Shown piece by piece: positions 54,245 to 61,931 of a stretch of DNA of 64,000 nt (the stretch's first letter is position 1; the number at the start of each line of letters is the position of its first letter). Source of the DNA: Halieaceae bacterium UBA5044 (GTDB lineage: Bacteria > Pseudomonadota > Gammaproteobacteria > Pseudomonadales > Halieaceae). Where the stretch lies: the NCBI GenBank assembly GCA_002416125.1, contig DIBU01000001.1:124001-188000 (forward strand), in the 5' to 3' direction. The translations under genes were made by a program, and so were the position numbers. The notes beneath the pieces are model-generated. The model saw only the letters and a program-made list of their open reading frames with translations, was not told where the DNA came from and searched no databases.

Positions 54245-55075
54245 TCAGCTGTACAGGCGCGCGCGTTTGGCAAACGCTTCCCGCACACCCTCTTCTTCCA
54301 GGGTTTTGAAGAAGTCGGTGTAGCTGCGGTTCTGGTGATAAATGGCGTCGATGTCGGCACCGGTGCGTATGGATTGCTGCATACCCATATTTTCGAACCA
54401 GGTGTTGGAGATGCTCTTCAGGAGAATCGAATTGTCCGAGGGTGCCTTGGCAATCTTCGCGGCAACCGCCTGCACACGCGCTTCCAGCTCGTCGTGGGGC
54501 ACCACTTCATTGACCAGCCCGATGCTCAGCGCTTCCTGCGCGTCGATCAGCTTGGAGGTCAGCAGCAGCTCCTTGGTCTTGCGCAGGCCAATGAGGATGG
54601 GCCAGAACATGATCGAAGGCGGAATGCCCAGGTCACAGGCGGCCGGGTGACCAAACCGCGCCCGTTCGCTGACGATGGCAAGGTCACAGACCGCGAGCAG
54701 TTCGCCGGCCCCCGACAGGCAGTCGCCCTGCACCTGCGCCACAATGGGCTTCGGGTAGCGCCAGATCCGCATCCAGTAATCCACCAGATCGTGAATATCG
54801 CGGCGATCGGCCTGGATATCGATGTTCTCGGTGTGCCCCGGGTACTGGGATGTGACCCAGTGTTCACTGCCTAGCTCGTAACCCGAGGAAAAGGCCCGGC
54901 CCTTTGAGCGGATCACAATCACCGAGACGGCCGGGTCGGAGCGCACGGAATTGAGCGCGTACTCCAGTTCCTCCAGCACCTGTGAGGACAGGGCGTTCAG
55001 GTTCTTTTCCCGGTTCAGCGTGATCGTGAATATCTTGTCCGAGGTCTCGGTCAGCAGGGTTTCCAGGGTCTTCAT
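54245..55075 (-). CDS. Enoyl-CoA hydratase/isomerase family protein
   Basis: A 276-residue crotonase. The oxyanion-hole stretch SKGRAFSSGYELG and QVQGDCLSGAGELLAVCDLAI are present, with the first catalytic glutamate (GAGE). The position of the second classical glutamate reads A (FGHPAACDLGIPP instead of FGxPE), so it may be an isomerase or another crotonase-type enzyme rather than a normal hydratase. The ATG at 55075 has a GGGAG site. It is first in the ligase-dehydrogenase set. Confidence 0.85.
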   Translation of the reverse strand: MKTLETLLTETSDKIFTITLNREKNLNALSSQVLEELEYALNSVRSDPAVSVIVIRSKGRAFSSGYELGSEHWVTSQYPGHTENIDIQADRRDIHDLVDYWMRIWRYPKPIVAQVQGDCLSGAGELLAVCDLAIVSERARFGHPAACDLGIPPSIMFWPILIGLRKTKELLLTSKLIDAQEALSIGLVNEVVPHDELEARVQAVAAKIAKAPSDNSILLKSISNTWFENMGMQQSIRTGADIDAIYHQNRSYTDFFKTLEEEGVREAFAKRARLYS

Positions 55076-55099
55076 TACGCAGCTCCCGTTCAGGCTAAT

Positions 55100-55111
55100 T
55101 AACAGTTGTTA
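55100..55111. promoter_or_regulatory. Small dyad upstream of the crotonase operon
   Basis: TAACA-GT-TGTTA is a perfect dyad centred about 30 bases upstream of the crotonase start, inside a 114-base gap. It could be an operator for the acyl-CoA set; no regulator gene is adjacent apart from oxyR. Confidence 0.25.
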
Positions 55112-55189
55112 GTTGGCCCGATACATTACCTGCGAGACGCCCGGAAGACCAGCCTTGCCGGCTCTGGAATGGCGCCGGAACGTTCCCCG

Positions 55190-55582
55190 CTACGGGATGT
55201 GACGGTCTCTCAGGCAAATGATCCACAGCTGCGCAATGAGGATGAACATCGCCGCCGCCGACAGCAGAAACGCATCCAGATAGAACGGCTCGTACCAGCT
55301 GAACTCGCCCTTGTGGATTCTCACCCAGCCACGGAAATGCTGCATCATTGCCACACCGGCACCAAAAAACCCGATGACCGAGGCAACATACTTGACGATG
55401 AAATGGCTGGAAGCCAACAGCATAAGAACGCCGAGCAGGCCAATCACGGTACGCTGCACCTGGCAGAACGGGCAGGCGTAAACCACATCCAGCCAGTCCA
55501 TGGCCCAGGCACCCAGGCTGACGAGAATGGCGATAACGCCGAGTATGCGAATATTCTTCTGATAAAAGTCGTAGTGAAACAT
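55190..55582 (-). CDS. DsbB-like membrane protein
   Basis: A 130-residue protein with about four membrane helices. The motif ACPFCQVQR (C37, C40, R44) is that of the first periplasmic cysteine pair of DsbB, which reoxidises DsbA and passes electrons to quinone. The second DsbB cysteine pair is absent; the only other cysteine is near the C-terminus. It is shorter than E. coli DsbB (176). The ATG at 55582 has a strong AGGAGGG site. It is downstream of dgkA, on the same strand. A partial DsbB function is inferred. Confidence 0.7.
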   Translation of the reverse strand: MFHYDFYQKNIRILGVIAILVSLGAWAMDWLDVVYACPFCQVQRTVIGLLGVLMLLASSHFIVKYVASVIGFFGAGVAMMQHFRGWVRIHKGEFSWYEPFYLDAFLLSAAAMFILIAQLWIICLRDRHIP

Positions 55583-55680
55583 GCCAAGCCCTCCTGCAGA
55601 GGGCGCAGTGTAGCCCGCCGCGGGCGCAGGAGTACAACCCGGGCTGCGGGAACCGCGTGTTCCCCGGGCGATTGCATGTG

Positions 55681-56058
55681 TTAGAAAAGCAGGATCACAC
55701 TCCACAGCAGGCCCACCGCGATACCGCAGATCAACACAGCCGCGGATCCCATATCCTTCGCTGCCCCACTCAAGGGGTGATACTCCAGACCAATGCGATC
55801 AACTACCGCTTCGATCGCGGAATTCAGAAGCTCCACAACGATCCACAACAACAGGCTGGCAAGCAACAGACCGGCCTCCAGCACGGAGACCTGCGACAAA
55901 AAAACAATGACCGCACCTACACAGAGCACCACACACTCCTGACGTATCGCAACCTCATGCCGAAAGGCATGGCGCAGCCCTCGAAAGGAATGCTCAAATG
56001 CCTTCAGCACTCTTGCGATGCCCGTTCGCGGTAGCGTTTCGGGATTATAGTCCGACAT
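55681..56058 (-). CDS. dgkA: Diacylglycerol kinase
   Basis: A 125-residue three-helix membrane kinase with the diagnostic motif ELLNSAIEAVVDRIG followed by GAAKDMGSAAV, holding the catalytic glutamates. DgkA turns diacylglycerol back into phosphatidic acid, recycling lipid released by transferases that use phospholipid head groups. It follows the LTA-synthase-like gene by 24 bases on the same strand, and an EptA-like gene lies beyond that, both of which should produce diacylglycerol. Confidence 0.95.
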   Translation of the reverse strand: MSDYNPETLPRTGIARVLKAFEHSFRGLRHAFRHEVAIRQECVVLCVGAVIVFLSQVSVLEAGLLLASLLLWIVVELLNSAIEAVVDRIGLEYHPLSGAAKDMGSAAVLICGIAVGLLWSVILLF

Positions 56059-56082
56059 TTCGCAACTCCGGCAGCCAGGGCG

Positions 56083-58035
56083 CTAGCGCGACCGCTCGAC
56101 GGTGGGTGGGTAGAGTCCGCGTCGGTACGCGAGGCTGCCCCAGAGGGCGTGCGCCAGGGCTTCACGCTCCAGTGCGGTGTTGGCAATTGGCTGCCCAAAG
56201 GTGAACCCCTCTCGCTGGAAGCGAAAGGTTTGCGGTGCCTTATCGGGTTGCAGGACCACCACCTGATCGCCGCGCCAATAAGCCTGGTTGTCACCGTACT
56301 GCATGATTGCGCGTCCTTCATAAGCGGGCGGCAACTGTGTGATATCCCGGCCCACCATCGGGTGCTCCGCCGCAATGCCCAGCAGGGAGAGCAGCGTGGG
56401 CGGCAGGTCAAGCTGGCTCAGCACTCTTGCATCACGCTGCACTGGAATGTCCTTCCCAATCAGCAAACCGGGAATTCTGAAGTGCTCCACCGGCACCAGC
56501 TGTCTGCCGAAAACCCGGTCGTCGTGGTCAGCCACCACCAGGAACAGGGTGTCATCCCAGTAGTCGCTCGCACGTGCGAGGGCAAAGAATTCGCCGAGGG
56601 CGTGATCGGCATAGCGGATCGCATTGCGCTTGGTGTTTGGCGGTTGCTCCACAGGAGTTATGGCGTTCAGCGGATAATCATAGGGCGTGTGATTGGACGA
56701 GCTGAACACCAGGCTGAAAAAGGGCTCACCGGTTGCGTGCAGACGGCTGAATTCCTCGTGCGCCTTGCGCAGCAGGTCGCCATCAGACACTCCCCAGGAA
56801 CCCATGAATTCCGGGTTAGCGTAGTGCCGCCGGTCCACCACGCGCTCAAAGCCGTTGCCGAGAAAGAAACTCGCCATATTATCGAAATGGCCCTCACCAC
56901 CGTAGATGAATGAGGTGTCGTAACCGCGCTCGCGCAACAGCGACGCCAGCGTGAGGAAACCCTGCTGTGACCGTGGCAATTTCACCACGCTGCGCGCCGG
57001 GGTTGGCACAAACCCGGTCACCACAGCCTCAATGCCACGGACGGAGCGTGTACCCGTGGCGTACAATTCCTCCAGCAACCAGCCCTGCGCTGCCAGCGCG
57101 TCGAACGCCGGCGTCAGGTTGTCGCCGCCCAGGGTGCCGACGTACTGCGCACCCAGACTCTCCTCCAGCACAATGACCAGATTGTGCAGGCGCGGTGCGG
57201 TCGCCGACGGTGTTTGCAGATGCCAGGTGGGGTATTCGGAAGAGAGAAATTGCGCATCAGGCAGGCCCATGGCCCGGCGCACCTCGGCAAACACCACCGC
57301 ATCCGGCAGCGGCGGGTACAGCCTGGACGCATCCACCTCATTGCGCATGGCGCGTACGGCATAGGCCACGGAATACAGCGAATTCAGGGTGAGGTCGTTC
57401 AGCAGAGCATCACTGCTGAACGCGGTGAATCCGGGATTGATCGGCCGGTGCCGCAGCGTGCCACGCGCACCGAGTACCAGCAGCGGCAACAACAGTACCA
57501 ACACCAGCACCCTGAGCCACCAGGTCGAAGCCACGGCGGAGGCCGGCGCAGCGCGGGTTAGTGCGCGCAGGGACAGCCACGGTGCCAGCACCAGCACGGC
57601 CAGTCCACAGAGCGTTTCCAGCAAGAACCCACCGAGCAACATCCCGAACACCTCCTGCGGGTACTGGAGGTACTCAACAAACAACCGGTTCGGGCGCAGA
57701 TCGTACTGGGCTATGAACCCGGGCGTGACCGCTTCCATGAAGGCCAGCAGCGTAAAACCGAGGGCGAGCCAGACAGCAGCGCACATCGCCCGAACGCGCA
57801 GGGGCAGGATCAGCAGCATCAGCAGCGCGGGTATCATCCAGTAGCAGAGCATCACGAGATCTATACGCAGGCCGAACCCGAAGACCTTCAGTACACCGGC
57901 AGTGCCGTCGAAACGGTCGATCTGCCACAGCACAAGGCCTGCGCGACTGATGGTGGTGAGCAGCAGGCCAGCGAAAAGAAACAGCCACAAAGGCCGTAAC
58001 AGGCGCTCAACCAGTGTGGGAAGGGCAATGGACAT
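56083..58035 (-). CDS. LTA synthase-family phosphoglycerol transferase
   Basis: A 650-residue protein: five N-terminal membrane helices (to about residue 190), then a periplasmic sulfatase-fold domain. Metal and catalytic residues are in LVIVLEESLG (E291) and YATGTRSVRGIEA (Thr327 or Thr329), with FIYGGEGHFDNM and a late VVADHDDRVFG. This is the MdoB/LtaS class, which moves phosphoglycerol or a related head group to a glycan and leaves diacylglycerol. The ATG at 58035 matches the start of the first membrane helix. Confidence 0.87.
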   Translation of the reverse strand: MSIALPTLVERLLRPLWLFLFAGLLLTTISRAGLVLWQIDRFDGTAGVLKVFGFGLRIDLVMLCYWMIPALLMLLILPLRVRAMCAAVWLALGFTLLAFMEAVTPGFIAQYDLRPNRLFVEYLQYPQEVFGMLLGGFLLETLCGLAVLVLAPWLSLRALTRAAPASAVASTWWLRVLVLVLLLPLLVLGARGTLRHRPINPGFTAFSSDALLNDLTLNSLYSVAYAVRAMRNEVDASRLYPPLPDAVVFAEVRRAMGLPDAQFLSSEYPTWHLQTPSATAPRLHNLVIVLEESLGAQYVGTLGGDNLTPAFDALAAQGWLLEELYATGTRSVRGIEAVVTGFVPTPARSVVKLPRSQQGFLTLASLLRERGYDTSFIYGGEGHFDNMASFFLGNGFERVVDRRHYANPEFMGSWGVSDGDLLRKAHEEFSRLHATGEPFFSLVFSSSNHTPYDYPLNAITPVEQPPNTKRNAIRYADHALGEFFALARASDYWDDTLFLVVADHDDRVFGRQLVPVEHFRIPGLLIGKDIPVQRDARVLSQLDLPPTLLSLLGIAAEHPMVGRDITQLPPAYEGRAIMQYGDNQAYWRGDQVVVLQPDKAPQTFRFQREGFTFGQPIANTALEREALAHALWGSLAYRRGLYPPTVERSR

Positions 58036-58075
58036 GGCAACAATACTCGGGTGTTGAACGCGACGACGTGGACGC

Positions 58076-59758
58076 TCAGCCCTTGTGGGCTGCAGCGCCT
58101 TCGTGGGGCGCCACGTCGAGAGAGTCATGCGCCAGCAGCCCTGGCACCCGACAGGGACGAAGCATGTCCTGCTGTGGGCGGTAGAGGCTGGTTTCTACCT
58201 GCATGAGGCCAAGGACGGCATCAAACACGTTGTCATGGGATAGCGTGTCCTGCTCAGCGCTGCGCGCCACGCAGCGCGCGTCGTAGCCCGGCGATGCCGC
58301 AAATTCGGGCGACATCCACAGCAGCATGGGAATATGGGTCTGTTCCTGCGGTGCCAGGGCATAGGGCATGCCGTGCAGGTAGAGGCCGTTTTCGCCCAGG
58401 GATTCACCGTGATCCGACACGTACAGCAAGCCTGTCTGCCACTGGGTCTGCTCGCCCAGCAATGCAATGACACGGCTCATGACATAGTCGTCGTAGTACA
58501 GGGTGTTGTCGTAGCTGTTGACGATCTGCAGGTCTGAACAGTTCTGTATGTCACTGCGCGGACAGTCGGGCGTGAAGCGCCGGAACGCGTCCGGGTAACG
58601 CTGGTTGTAGGTTGGCCCATGGCTGCCAGCCAGGTGCAGCACCACCAGTGCATCCTCGTCGCCCAGTGCCGCCAGTTGCGCCTTGAGGCCGTCGAGCAAT
58701 ACTTCGTCGCGGCAGTATTCCCCCTCACAGAACGGCACGCCGGGGCTGGGCTCAAAGGCCCGGGTTGGCACCCGGGCACAGACGCCCTTGCAACCACCGT
58801 CGTTTTCCAGCCAGCGTACGGCGACCCCGGCGTGCTGAATCACGTCGAGCAGATTGTCCTGGGTCTTCGCCACTCCGGGGTCGTAATCCGTGCGGTCGAG
58901 TCGTGAAAACAGGCAGGGCACGGACACCGCGGTGGCCGTACCACAGGACGACACGTGCCTGAAGGAGACCAGGCCCAGATCACGGGTGAACTGATTGGTG
59001 GGCCGCGGATAACCATTCAGCTCAAAGTTGCGTGCGCGCGCCGTTTCTCCCAGCACGAGCACCAACAGGCGTTTTTCTCGCGCCGGGTGCGCGTCTTCGA
59101 TGGTGGCATCCTCACCCATCGCCTGATGTGGTCGGGGTGGAGCGAGGTAAGTGCGACTGACAAACTTGCCAGCACTGTACAGGTAGTGTGTGGGGATGAT
59201 CAGCTTGTTCAGTTCGTGGTTGTTGCGTCCCAGCGAGGCGTAATCCTTGTAGTACAGCGCAGCAATACCGACGATCACCAATAGCGCCATCGACATGGTC
59301 ACCAGCTTTTGCACCACCTCGCGCACCGGGCTGCGGCTGCGCAGCGGCATGGCGATGAGCAAGCCCGCGGGCACTACTCCGGTGAGCAGCCACCACAGGG
59401 CAAGGTTGCGATTGAGATAGGCGTGTACTTCACCCGGATTGGTTTCCACCAGATTGCGGATCATGTCCATATCGAACACGGTGCCGTAGTAGTACATCGC
59501 GTAGCTGACCAGCGAGGACGCGAGCAAGATGAAGACGGCAAACGGCTTTGCGAGATAGCGAAAGGTCCACACGCTGAACAGCAGGTAGAACACCGAACCG
59601 AAGAACAGCGGCAGCGAGAGCACCATACCCAGGCTCAAACCCTCCGTATGCTGCAGAATCGTGGCCAGACGCGCCGTCAGCGGGATGTTGATAACCAGCA
59701 CGAAGTAGGTGGCAAGCAGCAGCGTAAACCGGCTCATTCCCAGAGGTTTCAATGTCAT
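58076..59758 (-). CDS. eptA: Lipid A phosphoethanolamine transferase (EptA/MCR-like)
   Basis: A 560-residue enzyme that adds phosphoethanolamine to lipid A phosphates and leaves diacylglycerol. Five N-terminal membrane helices precede a periplasmic domain with the metal glutamate in VLVLGETARARNFELNGYPR (E238), the nucleophile Thr276 inside SSCGTATAVSVPC, and VSDHGESLGENGLYLHG. Cysteines C272 and C282 flank the threonine, and three further pairs (GGCKGVC, FCEGEYC, DCPRSDIQNC) match the disulfides of EptA and MCR. A two-component system lies upstream, as for many eptA genes. Confidence 0.92.
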   Translation of the reverse strand: MTLKPLGMSRFTLLLATYFVLVINIPLTARLATILQHTEGLSLGMVLSLPLFFGSVFYLLFSVWTFRYLAKPFAVFILLASSLVSYAMYYYGTVFDMDMIRNLVETNPGEVHAYLNRNLALWWLLTGVVPAGLLIAMPLRSRSPVREVVQKLVTMSMALLVIVGIAALYYKDYASLGRNNHELNKLIIPTHYLYSAGKFVSRTYLAPPRPHQAMGEDATIEDAHPAREKRLLVLVLGETARARNFELNGYPRPTNQFTRDLGLVSFRHVSSCGTATAVSVPCLFSRLDRTDYDPGVAKTQDNLLDVIQHAGVAVRWLENDGGCKGVCARVPTRAFEPSPGVPFCEGEYCRDEVLLDGLKAQLAALGDEDALVVLHLAGSHGPTYNQRYPDAFRRFTPDCPRSDIQNCSDLQIVNSYDNTLYYDDYVMSRVIALLGEQTQWQTGLLYVSDHGESLGENGLYLHGMPYALAPQEQTHIPMLLWMSPEFAASPGYDARCVARSAEQDTLSHDNVFDAVLGLMQVETSLYRPQQDMLRPCRVPGLLAHDSLDVAPHEGAAAHKG

Positions 59759-59840
59759 GCGTAGGCTCCTTGACCTGCGATCTGCTGCTGGACAGACGCA
59801 GCGAGCATCACGGTAATGGCAGGAGACTAGGGGGTGGGAG

Positions 59841-59875
59841 GTGACAAAAAAGTCACAGCAGCAAAACTGCGCTGC
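59841..59875 (-). terminator. Hairpins between histidine kinase and eptA genes
   Basis: Reading on the reverse strand after the kinase stop, a GCAGC/GCTGC stem (59871-59875 with 59858-59862) is followed by GTGAC-TTTTTT-GTCAC (59856-59841). A stem followed by a T6 run fits a terminator after the kinase gene; the second dyad could also be an operator for eptA, whose start is 83 bases further on. Confidence 0.35.
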
Positions 59876-59884
59876 GGGTAAACG

Positions 59885-61165
59885 TTAAGACACCGTCACG
59901 GTGAACGTAGTGCCCCGTGGCTGGTTGGGTTGCACACTGATCTGCCAGCCCTGGTGGTCGCAGATGCGTTTGGAAATGGACAGCCCCAGGCCATAGCGTG
60001 ACCCCGGACCCTGCGGAGAGCGTACACCGCGTTCAAAAATGTGCGCCGCAACGGCGGGGTCGATACCGCTGCCGGTGTCGCGCACGGCAACCGAGTGCCC
60101 GCCCACTTCGAGGGTGATGGCGCCCTGCGCGGTGTGATTGAGGGCGTTATGCAGCAGGTTATTGAGCACGGCGCCGATAAGAAACTGCGGCACGCGGACG
60201 GTTGCCCGCTCACATTGCTGATCACAGACTAGCGCAATACCTTTTTCCTCCGCGCGCCCACGCCAGAGCACCAGTGCCTCCTGGGCAGCTTCGGCCAGCG
60301 TGCAACTCGCCTCACGCAGGCATTCCTCTGGATCGCGCGCAAGCTGCAGATACAGCGCAATCTGCTGCTGCATATCATTGATCGCCCGCTGGATACGCGC
60401 CGCCACTTTCTGCTGTGCGGGGTCTTTCCCGGTGATCTCCTGCAGCAGGTCGCTGGCGGCTTGAATCGACATCATCGGCGTGCGCAGCTCATGGCTGACG
60501 TCCCCCGTAAACTGCCGCTCCCGCTCCAGCAGATCCGCCACACGGTCGGCATAGCCCTGCACAGCGCGGGCCAGGGCGCCTACTTCGTCGTTCGGATAGG
60601 CCTCCGGCCGGAAAGCCGCCAGACCGCCCTCGGGTGTGGGGTCGTCTTTCACTGCGGCGGCCAGCGTCATTACGGGGAGCAAGACCTGCGTGGCAATATA
60701 GCGAGACAGCAGGTAGCCAAGCCCGGATATCAGCAGGAAACCGACAACAATACCCGCAATGGCCAGTACTTCGTAGCGCTCGAACTCGCTCTGGTCCTGC
60801 GCCAGCACATACACCCAGGGTGCCTCATGACGCACTATCAGGCTGTAGGCGTGCGAGCCACCGAGCACCTCGAAATTCCCCTCCGGATAGTTGTGGAATG
60901 CCTCGGGCAATAATGGGTGATCAGTGCCCGGCAGCTTGTAGAACGTGCTGTCACCGTGCGGCACACTGATCGGGGTTTGCACGGCCTGGTGCTGGACGAT
61001 ATCGCTGTTCAGGTCACCCACCAGATGGTTGTAGAACAGCGTGCGTTCGAACCAGAACACCAGCAGGACCATGCATACCCCGCAGAGCGCGGTGAGCGAG
61101 ACGATGAGCGCCATGACACTCCACTGCAGGCGCGCGCGAATGGAATAGCGAAATCTACTGGGCAT
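59885..61165 (-). CDS. Two-component sensor histidine kinase (PmrB/ColS-like)
   Basis: A 426-residue sensor: membrane helix at about 17-38, periplasmic sensor to about 132, second helix at about 133-155, a HAMP-like linker, the phosphoacceptor H225 in RQFTGDVSHELRTPM, then the ATPase domain (LNNLLHNALNHTAQG; DTGSGI; RYGLGLSISKRI). Its start overlaps the response-regulator stop by 11 bases. Place and style suggest control of the eptA-dgkA genes, like PmrAB or ColRS; the signal (metal, antimicrobial peptide) is not deducible. Confidence 0.9.
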   Translation of the reverse strand: MPSRFRYSIRARLQWSVMALIVSLTALCGVCMVLLVFWFERTLFYNHLVGDLNSDIVQHQAVQTPISVPHGDSTFYKLPGTDHPLLPEAFHNYPEGNFEVLGGSHAYSLIVRHEAPWVYVLAQDQSEFERYEVLAIAGIVVGFLLISGLGYLLSRYIATQVLLPVMTLAAAVKDDPTPEGGLAAFRPEAYPNDEVGALARAVQGYADRVADLLERERQFTGDVSHELRTPMMSIQAASDLLQEITGKDPAQQKVAARIQRAINDMQQQIALYLQLARDPEECLREASCTLAEAAQEALVLWRGRAEEKGIALVCDQQCERATVRVPQFLIGAVLNNLLHNALNHTAQGAITLEVGGHSVAVRDTGSGIDPAVAAHIFERGVRSPQGPGSRYGLGLSISKRICDHQGWQISVQPNQPRGTTFTVTVS

Positions 61166-61838
61166 CGGTGACCAGTGTGTAACCGGTGCCCGCCACATTG
61201 CGGATCATGGGGCTGTCAAAAGGCCCGTCTACGGCCTGGCGCAGGCGGTAGATATGCGACTTCAACGCGGCACTGTCCGGTGGCTCATCGCCCCACAAGG
61301 CATGATTCAGGTCTTCGTGTGACACGACATCGGGCCATTGCTTCATCAGCAGCTCGAGCAAGGCGAAACCCTTGCGATCCAGCTTGATCGGTTGCGCGCT
61401 GCGGTGAACCTGCCGCGATGCAGTGTCCAGTGACAGCTCGCCCACCCGCAACACCCGTTCGAAATTGCGCTGGGAACGTTTCAGCACGGCCTTGATGCGC
61501 TGGTGCAGCTCGGGGAGGGCAAAGGGTTTTACCAGGTAGTCATCGGCACCGGCCTCAAAACCCAGAAGCCGGTCTTCCACGGCGTCGCGCGCGGTCAACA
61601 TAATCACAGGCAGCGGGTTGCGGTCACGCTCACGCAGCTCTTTGCACAAGGTAAAACCGTCCATTCCCGGCAGGCCAATATCCAACACCACCAGGTCATA
61701 CGGGTGCGCCTGGATGAGCGCGCGAGCGGCCTGGCCATTTTCAATGGCATCAACCTCAAAACCCTTGATTTCCAGGTAGTCAACGACGCTGGCGAGGATG
61801 TCGCGGTTGTCTTCGACAATCAGGAGCCGGTCGGCCAT
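61155..61838 (-). CDS. OmpR-family response regulator (PmrA/ColR-like)
   Basis: A 227-residue regulator. The receiver domain has the acidic pocket (VEDN at 8-11), the phospho-acceptor D53 in VVLDIGLPG, and K in DDYLVKPF. A C-terminal OmpR-type winged helix ends with SHIYRLRQAVDGPFDSPMIRNVAGTGYTLV. It is the first gene of the kinase-eptA-LTA synthase-dgkA string and is likely its regulator. A 93-base gap separates it from glmS. Confidence 0.93.
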   Translation of the reverse strand: MADRLLIVEDNRDILASVVDYLEIKGFEVDAIENGQAARALIQAHPYDLVVLDIGLPGMDGFTLCKELRERDRNPLPVIMLTARDAVEDRLLGFEAGADDYLVKPFALPELHQRIKAVLKRSQRNFERVLRVGELSLDTASRQVHRSAQPIKLDRKGFALLELLMKQWPDVVSHEDLNHALWGDEPPDSAALKSHIYRLRQAVDGPFDSPMIRNVAGTGYTLVTDAQ

Positions 61839-61931
61839 GCATGCCTCTCAGTGGAGCAAACGTGTCTGCAGCGTTGCTGAAACACGGGACAAGGTCAAGC
61901 CGCCGCTCGCGCCCGGTCTGGCGTGCGCGGT

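Noticed and set aside
52919..54874. Forward reading frame of 651 codons
   Set aside because: It is antisense to the acyl-CoA synthetase and crotonase genes, both of which have full family motifs; the open frame results from high GC and codon bias.
50750..55075. DMSP demethylation pathway (dmdBCD)
   Set aside because: The dehydrogenase belongs to the long class that includes DmdC, but there is no dmdA and the ligase and crotonase are not diagnostic.
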